A program made the position numbers and the translations under genes. A stretch of DNA of 64,000 nucleotides, taken from positions 5,766,001-5,830,000 of the forward strand of contig NZ_JBPJAQ010000001.1 of the NCBI RefSeq assembly GCF_051172195.1. The letters run 5' to 3'. Under the pieces are notes generated by a model that ran no database searches, was not told the origin of the DNA, and was given only the letters and a program-made list of their open reading frames with translations. This DNA is from Paludibaculum fermentans_A. GTDB lineage: Bacteria > Acidobacteriota > Terriglobia > Bryobacterales > Bryobacteraceae. This document shows positions 1-9,279 of this stretch, piece by piece; the first letter of the stretch is position 1; each line of letters opens with the position of its first letter.

Positions 1-680
1 CGCTTTCGGCAACGCATGTGGCGTTCTCCGCCGTGCGCATGGATCCCACCTGGACTGTGCTCGGCCAGGCCGCCGGCGTCGCGGCCGCGCTCTCTGCCAA
101 AGCGGAGGTCAATCCGCGCCAACTTGCTGTCAGCAAAGTACAAAGTGAGTTGTTGCGGCAGAAAGCCCGATTGGTCTTCTACTGGGATCTGCCGCTGGAT
201 CACCCCGCCTTTCAGGCGATCGAGTCGCTCTCGCTGCGCGGTTCGTTTCGCGGGTTCCCGGACCGGACGTTCCACCCGGACGATCCGCTCACCCGAGCCC
301 AGGCTGCCGCATTGATAGCAAAGCACTTCGGGCTGTGGCCCAGCGTCAGCGGCCATCACTTCACAGACGTCCCCTATGCCCATTGGGCGTTCCGTGATGT
401 CGAAACGCTGCACGACCAGAACGTGCTCGAGTTGCTGGGCCTGCCTCCGCTATGGCCTCAGGCTGGACCTTATCGAGGTCCCATCCATGCCGGTTTTGCC
501 AAGCCGGCTGGTGCTCGTCAATTCCTTCCAAATCAATCAGTTACTTCACAAGAGTGGAGAGGTTTGTTGAACCGATTCCGCCCGAATTCACTACCTCCAC
601 TGCCTCCCGGCCCAGTCTCGCGGGCGAGGGCGGCGCTGGATCTCTATTCACTGCCCGTTCAAGAGGGAGTCAATCCATAA
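1..680 (+). CDS. FAD-dependent oxidoreductase with C-terminal SLH domain (3' fragment)
   Basis: The window opens inside this gene, so only about 225 C-terminal residues are seen. The reading frame is open from base 3. The first part (THVAFSAVRMDPTWTVLGQA) closely resembles the C-terminal FAD-binding segment of the complete oxidoreductase at 4075-5676 (HVAYGAIRLEWTFLALGQA), which places both in the FAD_oxidored (xanthan-lyase-like) family. It is followed by an S-layer homology motif (GFPDRTFHPDDPLTRAQ, then FTDVPYAHWAF), suggesting attachment to the cell surface. The stop TAA at 678-680 overlaps the ATG of the TonB receptor by one base, so the two genes are likely translationally coupled. The fusion of an oxidoreductase to SLH is seen directly; surface location is inferred. 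Confidence 0.75.
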   Translation, partial: LSATHVAFSAVRMDPTWTVLGQAAGVAAALSAKAEVNPRQLAVSKVQSELLRQKARLVFYWDLPLDHPAFQAIESLSLRGSFRGFPDRTFHPDDPLTRAQAAALIAKHFGLWPSVSGHHFTDVPYAHWAFRDVETLHDQNVLELLGLPPLWPQAGPYRGPIHAGFAKPAGARQFLPNQSVTSQEWRGLLNRFRPNSLPPLPPGPVSRARAALDLYSLPVQEGVNP

Positions 681-3600
681 TGCGCTTCAGGACACTGTCT
701 GTCACGGCGTTGCTTGCCTTCTCGCTGGCCCTGTCAGCCCTGGCACAGAACGCCCAAATTACTGGAATGGTGAAGGATCCGACCGATGCCCCCATCGCCG
801 GAGCCACCGTCAATATCATCGCTACCGATACCGGATCGTCGCGCCAGGTCATCACGAGCCCGGAGGGGTACTACACGGCTCCGCTACTGCCTCGCGGCCG
901 CTATGAAGTGGTAGTTGAAATGAAGGGCTTCAAAGGCTCAAGGAATAAAGACTTACTGCTGGAGGAAGGTCAATCCCTCCGGCTCGACATCCGGTTGGAG
1001 ATGGGCCAGGTGAGCGAGACGGTGGAGGTCGTAGCGTCAGCGGGATTGCTGAGCACGGAGACCACGTCGGTCTCGACCGTGGTGCCCAACCAGCGCGTCG
1101 TCGATCTGCCTCTCAGCGGCCGCAACCCACTGCTGCTGGCCAACTTAGTGCCCGGTGTTCGACCGGTCGGGTCGTTCGGCGGCATGACCGTCTCGAGCTT
1201 CGACGGCTCGCGTGTCTCGATTGCCGGCGGCGCCCCCAGCACCAATAACTTCATGGTGGACGGCGTCGCGGCCGAGAACTTCGCTTCGGGCGGTATCCAG
1301 ATTACGCTCTCGCCGGACGCGACGGAAGAGTTCCGTGTGATCACTCGCAACCCCAGCGCCGAGTATGGGCGGACGGGCGGCGGCATCGCCAATTTCGTCA
1401 GCAAAGCGGGTACGAACTCATGGCACGGTTCGGCCTTTGAGTTCCTGAAAAATAAGCAGTTAAACGCCAACAGCTTCTTCAGTAACTATGCTGGGGCGAA
1501 GCGCGCTCCGTTCGTCTTCAACCAGTACGGCGCCACCCTGGGCGGACCGGTCCGGAAGGATCAGACCTTCTTTTTCTTCAACTGGGAGAAGGTGGCACAG
1601 CGCGGCCAGGACCAGACCTTCCGCACGGTTCCGACCGACCTGCAGCGCAAGGGCGACTTCAGCCAGACCTTCGATGCCGCGGGCCGGCTGGTCGTAATCT
1701 ATGACCCTTCGACGACCGCTCCGAATCCGGCCAAGCCCGGCTCCTACCTGCGCACGCCGATTGCGGGCAATGTCATTCCGGCCAATCGAATCAGCGCGGT
1801 AGCGGCGGCAGTGTCGTCTTATTATCCGGCCGGCAACACGGCGGGCAACGCCTTCACGCGGACCAACAACTTCTTCGGCCAGGCCTCGGCGCCCGTCGAC
1901 AAAGACGTTTATGGCGTCCGCGTCGACCATAACTTCAACCAAAGCCGCCGCATCTTTGGCCGGTATACCTATGACAAGACGTTCCGGGGCTCCTCGAACT
2001 TCTATGACAACGTGGCGGAGACCAACACCAGCGACCTGCCGTTCAAGCGCAACAGCGCTGTTCTCAGCTACATCGAGACGCTGCGGCCCACTCTTCTGCT
2101 GGAAACCCGCGTGGGCCTGAACCGCTACTTCACGCCGCGCGTGACGCGCAGCTACGGCTTCGATGTGACCAAGCTCTCGATGAATGCTATCGTCAACAGC
2201 CAGATGCAGTTACCGGTTTTTCCAAACTTCAGCATCGGCGACATGAGCGGCCTGGGCGCCGCGGCGGACGATCACCTGATCCAGGCCAATGATTCCTACA
2301 CGGCGGCGGGGTCGTTGACGTGGATCCACTCGGCTCATAACTTCAAATTCGGCACGGAGTTCCGGACTTATCGCGCCAACAACAATCAGATGTGCGGCTC
2401 CATTCTGGCGCTGGGTTTTGGGCGCGGCTTCACGCAGGGTTCAGACCCGAACGTGGCGGCCACGAATGCCGGCTTCGGTTATGCCTCGTTCCTGCTGGGC
2501 GATGCCAGCAGCGGCGGTTTAACTCGCTGTCCGACAGTGACTTATCAGGTTCCTTACGGCGCGGTTTATGCGCAGGACGATTGGAAGGTGACTCCGCGGA
2601 TTACCTTAAACCTTGGCTTGAGGTATGAGGTGGAAGGTGCACTCACAGATCGCTATAATGCCATGTCCATGTGGGATCCGACGGCTGCATATTCGAGCGG
2701 CGGCATCAATATGACCGGAGGCCTGGTCTATCCAGGTGTGAACGGTCGGGGCCGGGGCAACCGCCAAGTGTCGTACAAGGACTTCGAGCCGCGCCTGGGC
2801 CTTTCTTATCAGTTATTTAAGAAGACCGTGGTGCGGTCGAGCTATGGCATCCTGCACCTGCCGACGACCGGCGTGATTGTGCGCGTGGGTCAAAGCGGCT
2901 TCGCCGCCACTTCGGCGATGGTGACCTCAGTGGATGGCGGTTTTACGCCTTCCGGCAACATTGCGAACCCATTCCCGGACGGGATCAACCTGCCCAGCGG
3001 CTCGTCGCAGGGCCTGCTCACCGGTATCGGCACCAGCATCGGCGGCAACCTGTTGAATCTGCAGCGTGGATACAGCCAGCAGTGGAACTTCAACGTGCAG
3101 CAGGAGTTGGGCGGCGGCTGGATTGTCGAGTTGGGTTATATGGGCAACCGGGGCGTTTCGCTGCCGGCCAACAGGACGTTCCGCTACCTGCCTCAGTCTG
3201 TGCTGTCGCAGGGGACCGCGCTGCAGCAGTTGGTGCCTAACCCCTTTGCTGCCATTGTGAAGACGGGTCCGCTGGCGCAGGCAAACGTGACCCGGGCCAC
3301 GCTGTTGAACTACTATCCGCAGTTCAGCGGTTCCAGCGGTTTGGACTCGTGGGCCGATTCGATCTACCATGCGGCGACGATGCGACTGGAGAAGCGCTTT
3401 TCGCACGGGTTGTCGTTGCTGGCTTCGTACACGTTTTCGAAGCTCATCGACAACAATTTGGGCAATGGAGTCAACAACTTCGCCGATGGTGGGGATAACG
3501 GCGTGCAGAACTGGGACAACCTGCGGGCGGAGCGCGCCGTGTCGACCTCCGATCTGCCGCAACGCCTTGTGATGACAGCAAGTTACGAGTTGCCTTTCCT

Positions 3601-4072
3601 GAAGAACTCAAAGGGCATCGCGAATGCCGTGCTGGGCGGATGGCAGCTGAACCCGATCGTTACGCTGCAAAGCGGCAACGTGATTTCCGTGACGGCGAAT
3701 GCTCCGGCGTTCGGCGGGGGACGCCCCGATCTCATTGGAGATCCATCGGTTAGCGAGCCAACCATCGACAATTGGTTGAACAAGGCCGCCTTCGCCCCGA
3801 TTCAGCCGTTCACGTTTGGGAATGCTCCGCGCAATCTACCTACGGTCCGGACTGACGGAATGCAGAATATTGACCTTTCGGTGCTGAAGAACTTCCGGTT
3901 GAAAGAGCGCTACAAGGTACAGTTCCGAGCCGAGTTCTTTAACCTGACGAACACGCCCACATTCGGCAATCCGACGGCGAACATCAGTTCGGGCAGTTTC
4001 GGGACGATTCGGTCGCTGGCGACGAACACGGGTCCGCGGAATATCCAACTGGCGCTGAAGTTCCTCTTCTAG
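680..4072 (+). CDS. TonB-dependent outer-membrane receptor, Oar-like, with carboxypeptidase-regulatory domain
   Basis: Outer-membrane transporter of 1130 residues from the ATG at 680. That ATG overlaps the preceding stop as TAATG and opens a clear Sec signal peptide (MRFRTLSVTALLAFSLALSA, cut after about residue 23). Residues about 24-105 form a carboxypeptidase-regulatory-like beta-sandwich (ITGMVKDPTDAPIAGATV). A plug domain follows, then a long beta barrel ending in the aromatic terminus LALKFLF typical of outer-membrane proteins. Such receptors are greatly expanded in Acidobacteria and import complex carbon substrates using TonB energy; the ligand cannot be read from sequence. It lies between two FAD oxidoreductases of the same family with overlaps or gaps of only 1-2 bases, so a shared operon and substrate are likely. 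The frame stays open upstream to 452, but that segment overlaps the preceding gene. Confidence 0.9.
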   Translation: MRFRTLSVTALLAFSLALSALAQNAQITGMVKDPTDAPIAGATVNIIATDTGSSRQVITSPEGYYTAPLLPRGRYEVVVEMKGFKGSRNKDLLLEEGQSLRLDIRLEMGQVSETVEVVASAGLLSTETTSVSTVVPNQRVVDLPLSGRNPLLLANLVPGVRPVGSFGGMTVSSFDGSRVSIAGGAPSTNNFMVDGVAAENFASGGIQITLSPDATEEFRVITRNPSAEYGRTGGGIANFVSKAGTNSWHGSAFEFLKNKQLNANSFFSNYAGAKRAPFVFNQYGATLGGPVRKDQTFFFFNWEKVAQRGQDQTFRTVPTDLQRKGDFSQTFDAAGRLVVIYDPSTTAPNPAKPGSYLRTPIAGNVIPANRISAVAAAVSSYYPAGNTAGNAFTRTNNFFGQASAPVDKDVYGVRVDHNFNQSRRIFGRYTYDKTFRGSSNFYDNVAETNTSDLPFKRNSAVLSYIETLRPTLLLETRVGLNRYFTPRVTRSYGFDVTKLSMNAIVNSQMQLPVFPNFSIGDMSGLGAAADDHLIQANDSYTAAGSLTWIHSAHNFKFGTEFRTYRANNNQMCGSILALGFGRGFTQGSDPNVAATNAGFGYASFLLGDASSGGLTRCPTVTYQVPYGAVYAQDDWKVTPRITLNLGLRYEVEGALTDRYNAMSMWDPTAAYSSGGINMTGGLVYPGVNGRGRGNRQVSYKDFEPRLGLSYQLFKKTVVRSSYGILHLPTTGVIVRVGQSGFAATSAMVTSVDGGFTPSGNIANPFPDGINLPSGSSQGLLTGIGTSIGGNLLNLQRGYSQQWNFNVQQELGGGWIVELGYMGNRGVSLPANRTFRYLPQSVLSQGTALQQLVPNPFAAIVKTGPLAQANVTRATLLNYYPQFSGSSGLDSWADSIYHAATMRLEKRFSHGLSLLASYTFSKLIDNNLGNGVNNFADGGDNGVQNWDNLRAERAVSTSDLPQRLVMTASYELPFLKNSKGIANAVLGGWQLNPIVTLQSGNVISVTANAPAFGGGRPDLIGDPSVSEPTIDNWLNKAAFAPIQPFTFGNAPRNLPTVRTDGMQNIDLSVLKNFRLKERYKVQFRAEFFNLTNTPTFGNPTANISSGSFGTIRSLATNTGPRNIQLALKFLF

Positions 4073-4074
4073 TC

Positions 4075-5676
4075 ATGAAGCTCAATTGGTTGACCAAATC
4101 AACAATATTACTTGCCAGTGTCAAGTTATTTGGCGCCGCAGTTACGGTGCAGGATGTGGTCGTTTACGGTGGGACAGCCGCGGGCGTGACCGCGGCTGTC
4201 CAGGCAGCCAGGATGGGGAAGAAAGTGGCGCTGGTCGCCCCGGAGAAACACGTCGGGGGCATTTCGGTAGAGGGGCTCGGCGGATCGGATATCGATAATC
4301 ATGATTTCCGAAACAGTATGGCGGTGGGCGGATTGGCGCTCGAGTTCTACACACGGGTCGGCCAGAAGTATGGGAAGCAGAAGCCGGTGTGGCAGTTTGA
4401 GCCGCATGTGGCGGAAGCGGTCTTCGAGGACATGTTGGAGCAGGCGCACGTGCCGGTGTTCCGGGGCCGGCGGCTGAAGGAGCCTCTATCGGCCTCGGTG
4501 GTTTGGGGGGAGGGCAAGAAGCTGGCGGCGATTGTGACGGAGTCGGGCGAAGTGTTCGAGGGGCGTCAGTTCATCGACGCCTCCATTGAAGGCGACCTGC
4601 TGTTTGCGGCTGGGGTGGAGACAGTGATCGGGCGGGAGCCGAACTCGAAATATGGCGAGACGAAGAATGGGATTCGAGGGCAGAACGAGTACCGGCAGTT
4701 CCCGGTGCGGGTTGATCCCTACAAAGTGCCCGGGGTGGCTTCGAGCGGGTTGATTGCGACGATCCAGGATGAGGCGCTCGGGGTGCCGGGCTCGGGGGAT
4801 GAGCGAGTGCAGGGGTACTGCTTCCGGTTGTGCTTGACGCGGCGGCCGGAGAATCGGCTGGCGATCAGTAAGCCGGCCCACTATGATCCGGCGCAGTATG
4901 AGATCTACCGGCGGTATGCGGCCGCGGGCGGACATCTGTTTGCGCCGCAGGAGAATGTGCCGAACGGGAAGACGGACCTGGGGTCGTGGCATGACCTTTC
5001 CGCGAATCTATACGGGATGAACTTCGAGTATCCGGGTGGTTCGTATGCGGTGCGCGCCCAGGTGTACCAGCAGCATCTGGAGTTCACGTGGGGGCTGCTG
5101 TATTTCCTGGCGCACGATGCCGGATTGCCGGAGCGTGTGCGGGCGGCCTGGCGGGACTGGGGTCTGTGCAAGGACGAGTTCACGGATAACGGGGGGTGGC
5201 CGCGGCAGATCTATGTGCGGGATGCGCGGCGGATGGTCTCGGATTATGTGTTGACGGAGGCGCACACACGGAGGCTGAATGCTCCTCGGGTGGAGGATGC
5301 GGTGGCGGTGGCGTATTGGCCTCCGGACATGCACCATGTGCGGCGGATCGTGAAGGATGGGGCTGCTTATAACGAAGGGTTTGTGTTTGGCGGGAAGGAC
5401 TGGGGTCCATTTAGTATTCCGTACCGGGCGTTGACGCCGAGACGGTCGGAGGCGACGAATCTGCTGGCGGCTTCGTGCCCGTCGTCGTCGCATGTAGCGT
5501 ACGGGGCGATCCGGTTGGAGTGGACGTTCCTGGCGTTGGGGCAGGCGGCGGGGGCGGCGGCCGGGTTGGCGGAGGGGGATGTGCAGGATGTTTCGTATCC
5601 GAAGCTGAGGGAGGTTCTGGTGAGGGCTGGGGCTGTGGTTTCGGTGCAAGGGGTGACGGGGTTGATGGGGCGGTGA
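4075..5676 (+). CDS. FAD-dependent oxidoreductase, exported (FAD_oxidored family)
   Basis: A 533-residue protein starting two bases after the stop of the TonB receptor. Residues 1-22 look like a signal peptide. The dinucleotide-binding motif follows at about 28-40 (VVVYGGTAAGVTAA), with a G-G-x-x-x-G pattern usual in this family, then KHVGGISVEGLGGSD. The C-terminal segment SSHVAYGAIRLEWTFLALGQ is the second flavin-contacting region. The family includes proteins annotated as xanthan-lyase-like or FAD-dependent dehydrogenases acting on sugars; the exact substrate is unknown. It shares its C-terminal motif with the fragment at the window start but has no SLH domain. It is the last gene of the operon and is followed by a palindromic repeat. 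Confidence 0.85.
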   Translation: MKLNWLTKSTILLASVKLFGAAVTVQDVVVYGGTAAGVTAAVQAARMGKKVALVAPEKHVGGISVEGLGGSDIDNHDFRNSMAVGGLALEFYTRVGQKYGKQKPVWQFEPHVAEAVFEDMLEQAHVPVFRGRRLKEPLSASVVWGEGKKLAAIVTESGEVFEGRQFIDASIEGDLLFAAGVETVIGREPNSKYGETKNGIRGQNEYRQFPVRVDPYKVPGVASSGLIATIQDEALGVPGSGDERVQGYCFRLCLTRRPENRLAISKPAHYDPAQYEIYRRYAAAGGHLFAPQENVPNGKTDLGSWHDLSANLYGMNFEYPGGSYAVRAQVYQQHLEFTWGLLYFLAHDAGLPERVRAAWRDWGLCKDEFTDNGGWPRQIYVRDARRMVSDYVLTEAHTRRLNAPRVEDAVAVAYWPPDMHHVRRIVKDGAAYNEGFVFGGKDWGPFSIPYRALTPRRSEATNLLAASCPSSSHVAYGAIRLEWTFLALGQAAGAAAGLAEGDVQDVSYPKLREVLVRAGAVVSVQGVTGLMGR

Positions 5677-5705
5677 GGGGGCGGAATGTGTTGGTGGGGG
5701 GAAGA

Positions 5706-5813
5706 GGGGGACGGTCCGCTCTGCCCACGTCGACCTTTCCTTGCATTGGGATGGCATTGGTTGGGGGCAGAGAGGACCGTCCCCGCCCGGTTGGGGGCAG
5801 AGGACCGTCCCCG
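5706..5813. repeat. Palindromic intergenic repeat, copy A
   Basis: Left arm at 5706-5726 (GGGGACGGTCCGCTCTGCCC core) and right arm at 5763-5784 (GGGCAGAGAGGACCGTCCCC core) are inverted copies with one mismatch in 20. A second right arm follows at 5793-5813. The same element, in the same orientation and with a partly conserved loop, recurs at 7692-7816. It resembles REP/BIME-type extragenic palindromes. It sits between the 3' ends of two convergent genes and could also act as a bidirectional terminator. Confidence 0.8.
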
Positions 5814-5837
5814 CTGCCCCGCCGTTGTCTGACTTCG

Positions 5838-7496
5838 CTAGGGCTGGAGGGCTAGCTCGACCTTGAACCCTGGCGGGTTCGGTTCCTGTTCGAAGCTGCA
5901 GATTGCTGCCTCAGTATGACTGGGATTCGACGGGAGACGGGCCGGCAGGACGAGGTTCACCTGGTAGAGGCCGAACTGGCCGGGCACCAGGCCCGCATAC
6001 GGCATCTCGAACCGGAATGACGGGTCGCCGCTGCTCCATCTGCAAATGAATTCCTTCTGGAGCGTGGGCACTGGCGTGGCTGGTTGGGGTTTGCCTGTCT
6101 CTACCGGGGCCATCACCGAGCCGAGGCCCAGGGCCTGGATATAGATGGTCTCTCCGGGTTGGGCCGGATCGTCGAGGGTGACCGGTTGCTGCGTATTTGC
6201 GTGCTTCGGTACACCGTAGATGTCAGGGTACAGGGCACTGACGTAGGCCTGGAATTGCATGGGTTCGACGAGAGGGTACTCCGCTTTGGTCTGCAAGGCC
6301 ACCTGGGTTTCGGGGTCGGCGGCGCACTCCCATGGAACCTGAACGAGGAGTTCGCCGGGCTTGGCCTGGACGATGGGCGCGGGCCGGCCTCCGATGGTCA
6401 CCTGTAGATCGGGCTCATCGAGTGCGGTCCCCTTGATGAGCATGGCCGAGCCGATGGCGCCGTGGAGCGATTCTGTTTCCACGTGGGCGGTGCGGCCGAG
6501 GATCTGGGTCACTTTGGGCTCTTCGACATCGATGCGGAGCAGGCGTCCTCCGAAGGTGAGGGCATAGGCGACGCGGCCATTGCCGGAGAGGATTGCGGTC
6601 TGGATGCCGTCGTTCTCACTGGTGAGTTGCCGGAGACCGGTGCCGTCGGTGTTGAGGACGAAAACCTGGCCGCCGCTGACGGTGAGGGCGAGGGAGCCGT
6701 CGTTGCTGATGGCGGGTTGGGTGAAGTCGGCTGCGCCTTCGAGGAGGGTGGTGAGTTCGCCGGTGGCGAGGTCGAGGCGGCGTACCCGGGCGTACTGATT
6801 GTAGGGCGCGGGCCAACGCGAGGTGAAGATGAGGGAGCGGCCTTCGGCGTCGATGGCGGCGCCTTCGATGGATTCGCTGTGGAAGGTGACGCGTTGCAGG
6901 GCTCCGCGGTGGAACAGTTGGAGGTCGTCGTCGTACTTGAGAAGGACTGTGCCGTCGTTGGTGATCATGCGGCCGGAGGGGGCGAAGGAGTTGTAGGGCA
7001 GGGGCCAGGATTCTCCGGTTTCGAGATCCCACTGGCTGCGGCGGGCTCCGGTGGGGCGGGGGATGCCGGTGATGGTGGCGGCGAGGTAGCGTCCGTTCGG
7101 GCTGAGGCGGGCGGGTCCGGAGTAGTCGACCGGCTCGCCGCGGCCGCGCACCGTGGTCATGGTGTTGACCATCGAGCCGCAGAAGTTTTCCTGGCAAAGG
7201 CGGCTGGCGGCGGTGGCGGTGATGCGGCCGTCTCCGGAGACGTCGATGCCGGAAATGTTGTAGAAATTCGAGATTACGTTGACGGGGGCTTCGACGATTT
7301 CCAGGATCCGGGCTTCCTGGAGGGCGAGGCCCTGGGCGTCGATGCGGAAGGATTTGCCGTGGGCGGGCTGGGCGGCGCCGGGCTGGGTGAAGGGCGTTGT
7401 GAAGTAGAGGACGCTGCCGTCGTCGGTGGTGCTGAGACTGGCGATTTGGGCTTGGAGGGAAGCGGCTAAGAGGAGGGCGAGAATTGCGGGTTTCAC
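5838..7496 (-). CDS. Secreted beta-propeller protein with Solibacter-type TIGR03437 C-terminal domain
   Basis: A 552-residue protein starting with GTG (7496-7494). The N-terminus is a signal peptide (KPAILALLLAASLQAQ). The middle holds repeated WD40/TolB-like blades (for example SPNGRYLAATITGIPRPTG, SNDGSLALTVSGGQVFVLN). The last about 170 residues carry the marks of the TIGR03437 domain, first described from Solibacter: an IPT-like stretch, PGETIYIQALGLGSV, then YAGLVPGQFGLYQVNLVLP. Its biochemical role is unknown; such proteins are abundant and secreted in this lineage. It is transcribed towards the operon on its right-hand coordinate side and is flanked by two copies of one palindromic repeat. 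Confidence 0.85.
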   Translation of the reverse strand: MKPAILALLLAASLQAQIASLSTTDDGSVLYFTTPFTQPGAAQPAHGKSFRIDAQGLALQEARILEIVEAPVNVISNFYNISGIDVSGDGRITATAASRLCQENFCGSMVNTMTTVRGRGEPVDYSGPARLSPNGRYLAATITGIPRPTGARRSQWDLETGESWPLPYNSFAPSGRMITNDGTVLLKYDDDLQLFHRGALQRVTFHSESIEGAAIDAEGRSLIFTSRWPAPYNQYARVRRLDLATGELTTLLEGAADFTQPAISNDGSLALTVSGGQVFVLNTDGTGLRQLTSENDGIQTAILSGNGRVAYALTFGGRLLRIDVEEPKVTQILGRTAHVETESLHGAIGSAMLIKGTALDEPDLQVTIGGRPAPIVQAKPGELLVQVPWECAADPETQVALQTKAEYPLVEPMQFQAYVSALYPDIYGVPKHANTQQPVTLDDPAQPGETIYIQALGLGSVMAPVETGKPQPATPVPTLQKEFICRWSSGDPSFRFEMPYAGLVPGQFGLYQVNLVLPARLPSNPSHTEAAICSFEQEPNPPGFKVELALQP

Positions 7497-7933
7497 TGGA
7501 GGGGCTCCGGATTTGGTCGGGCGAAATGTGCGATCGATTTTTATGGTATCGAGATATTGATTATTTCGGATGTGTTTATCTTATCGCGTTTCCGGATGAG
7601 TGCCCGGCGTTGCGGCGGCTGCGCCAGGGGTAATGACGGGGGGAACGGAATACGGCGTTGGGGAGAAGGGCTGGGGCCGCTTCCTAGGGTGGGGGGACGG
7701 TCCGCTCTGCCCACGTCGGACTTCTGCTGTGTTGGGATCACTTTGGTCGGGGGCAGAGAGGACCGTCCCCAGCTTGCGGCCCGCTTCGATCGTGGGCAGA
7801 GAGGACCGCGCTCGGGGCTTTTGCCGGGATTGTGGAGTGACACCCACTGTAGGGAGGTGCTGGTACTTTACGGTTCCCGGATATTTTGATGCTGTTCTGT
7901 TGGCGTACCGTTCCAACTGATTGAGCGCTGGGG
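7497..7933. other. Intergenic region containing repeat copy B; no gene seen
   Basis: Non-coding stretch between two divergent genes. It begins with an AT-richer segment (about 7536-7600), which is where a leftward promoter for the TIGR03437 gene would lie, and then contains repeat copy B. Open frames here are short and follow the repeat sequence rather than any recognisable family. I see no RNA gene. Confidence 0.6.
7692..7816. repeat. Palindromic intergenic repeat, copy B
   Basis: Left arm 7692-7712 and right arm 7749-7770 match the arms of copy A (5706-5813) exactly over their cores. The loop shares CCCACGTCG, TTGGGAT and TTGGT with copy A. A third, degraded right arm lies at about 7793-7816 (GGGCAGAGAGGACCG then diverging). 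The two copies are direct repeats of a hairpin-forming unit about 110-125 bases long. Confidence 0.8.
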
Positions 7934-7939
7934 CATAAT
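7911..7939 (+). promoter_or_regulatory. Candidate promoter of the glutamate dehydrogenase gene
   Basis: TTCCAA at 7911-7916, 17-base spacer, CATAAT at 7934-7939 (five of six to the -10 consensus). The GGAGG ribosome-binding site and ATG at 7960 follow directly, so the leader would be very short. The -35 match is weak. Confidence 0.35.
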
Positions 7940-7959
7940 AGGGGCGGAGGTGATCATCA

Positions 7960-9249
7960 ATGATCCTCGAAGCCACGAAACCTGACAGCGATGCCGCTCT
8001 CGACCGGGAGTTTAACCCCTGGCTCGCTGCCGAGGCCCGCTTCAATGAAGCCGCCACGTTGCTCGGCTTGGACGATGGTCTCCAGAAGGTGCTGCGTTCG
8101 CCGGCCCTGGAGATGACCGTCCATATTCCTGTCCAACTGGATGACGGCCGTTTAGAAGTTTTTACTGGATATCGTGTTCAGCATTCGCTGGCCCGCGGGC
8201 CGGCTAAAGGTGGGATCCGCTTCGCTCCCGATGTCACTCTGGACGAAGTCAAGGCACTGGCGTCCTGGATGACGTGGAAGTGCGCCGTGGTGAACATCCC
8301 GTTTGGCGGCGGCAAGGGGGGCGTGATTTGCGACCCCGCGATCCTGTCCCAGAATGAACTGGAACGGATCACACGGCGCTATACGGCGGAGCTGATCGAC
8401 ATCATTGGACCGGAGCGCGACGTGCCGGCTCCGGACATGAATACGAATGAACAGACGATGGCTTGGATCATGGACACCTACTCCATGCACAAGCGCACGA
8501 CGGTGACGGCCGTGGTGACCGGCAAGCCCCTGAACCTGGGCGGCTCGCGGGGCCGGGTGGAGGCGACCGGACGAGGTTGCCTGTTCGTCACGTTGCAGGC
8601 GCTGCGGAAGTTCCACATGGATCCGGCGCAGACGAAGGTGGTGGTGCAGGGCTTCGGCAATGTGGGCGGCAAGGCCGCGAAGCTGATGCACAAGGCCGGG
8701 ATGAAGGTGATCTCGATCATCGAGTGGGACGGCGCGCTGTACAACTCGAACGGGATCGATCCGGAAGCCCTGATGAAGTACAAGCAGGCGACGGGCACGG
8801 TGGTGGGGTATCCCGAGGCGGAGGCGATTGACAAGCACCAGGCGATGTTCCTGGAATGCGACGTATTGGTGCCGGCGGCCAAGGAGAACGTGATCCATTC
8901 GGGCAATGCGTCGAAGATCCAGGCCAAGATTTTGTGCGAAGGCGCGAACGGGCCGACGACGGCCGTGGCGGACAAGATCCTGGAAGAGAAGGGGATTTTT
9001 GTGATCCCCGATATTCTGGCGAATGCCGGCGGGGTCACCGTTTCCTATTTCGAATGGGTACAGGACCGGCAGGGCTTCTTCTGGAACGAGCAACTGGTGA
9101 ACGGGCGGCTGGAGGAGATCATGGTGAACTCCTTTAAGGATGTCGTGGATTATGGGGAGCGCCACAAGGTGCACAACCGGGCTGCGGCGTATATGTTGGC
9201 GTTGGACCGGGTGGCGTTTGCGATCAAGCTGCGCGGGATTTACGCCTAG
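7960..9249 (+). CDS. gdhA: Glutamate dehydrogenase (Glu/Leu/Phe/Val dehydrogenase family)
   Basis: Catalyses reversible oxidative deamination of L-glutamate to 2-oxoglutarate and ammonia in the cytoplasm. The protein has 429 residues, usual for hexameric bacterial GDH. The substrate-binding segment GPAKGGIRF (K83) and the catalytic lysine in PFGGGKGG (K119) are present. A Rossmann NAD(P)-binding domain follows with VVQGFGNVGGKAA, and the C-terminal half has the conserved ANAGGVTVSYFEWVQ. The start is the ATG at 7960, preceded by a good GGAGG site. A perfect hairpin lies about 30 bases downstream, so the gene is probably monocistronic. Cofactor preference (NAD or NADP) cannot be settled by eye, and leucine dehydrogenase is less likely given the glutamate-type motifs. 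Confidence 0.9.
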   Translation: MILEATKPDSDAALDREFNPWLAAEARFNEAATLLGLDDGLQKVLRSPALEMTVHIPVQLDDGRLEVFTGYRVQHSLARGPAKGGIRFAPDVTLDEVKALASWMTWKCAVVNIPFGGGKGGVICDPAILSQNELERITRRYTAELIDIIGPERDVPAPDMNTNEQTMAWIMDTYSMHKRTTVTAVVTGKPLNLGGSRGRVEATGRGCLFVTLQALRKFHMDPAQTKVVVQGFGNVGGKAAKLMHKAGMKVISIIEWDGALYNSNGIDPEALMKYKQATGTVVGYPEAEAIDKHQAMFLECDVLVPAAKENVIHSGNASKIQAKILCEGANGPTTAVADKILEEKGIFVIPDILANAGGVTVSYFEWVQDRQGFFWNEQLVNGRLEEIMVNSFKDVVDYGERHKVHNRAAAYMLALDRVAFAIKLRGIYA

Positions 9250-9279
9250 TGATGGACGCTGTGTTGAGTTGGCTGGATT

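Noticed and set aside
6462..7469. A 335-residue open frame antisense to the TIGR03437 propeller gene
   Set aside because: Gly/Glu/Val-rich shadow of a real gene; no domain, signal or start-site support.
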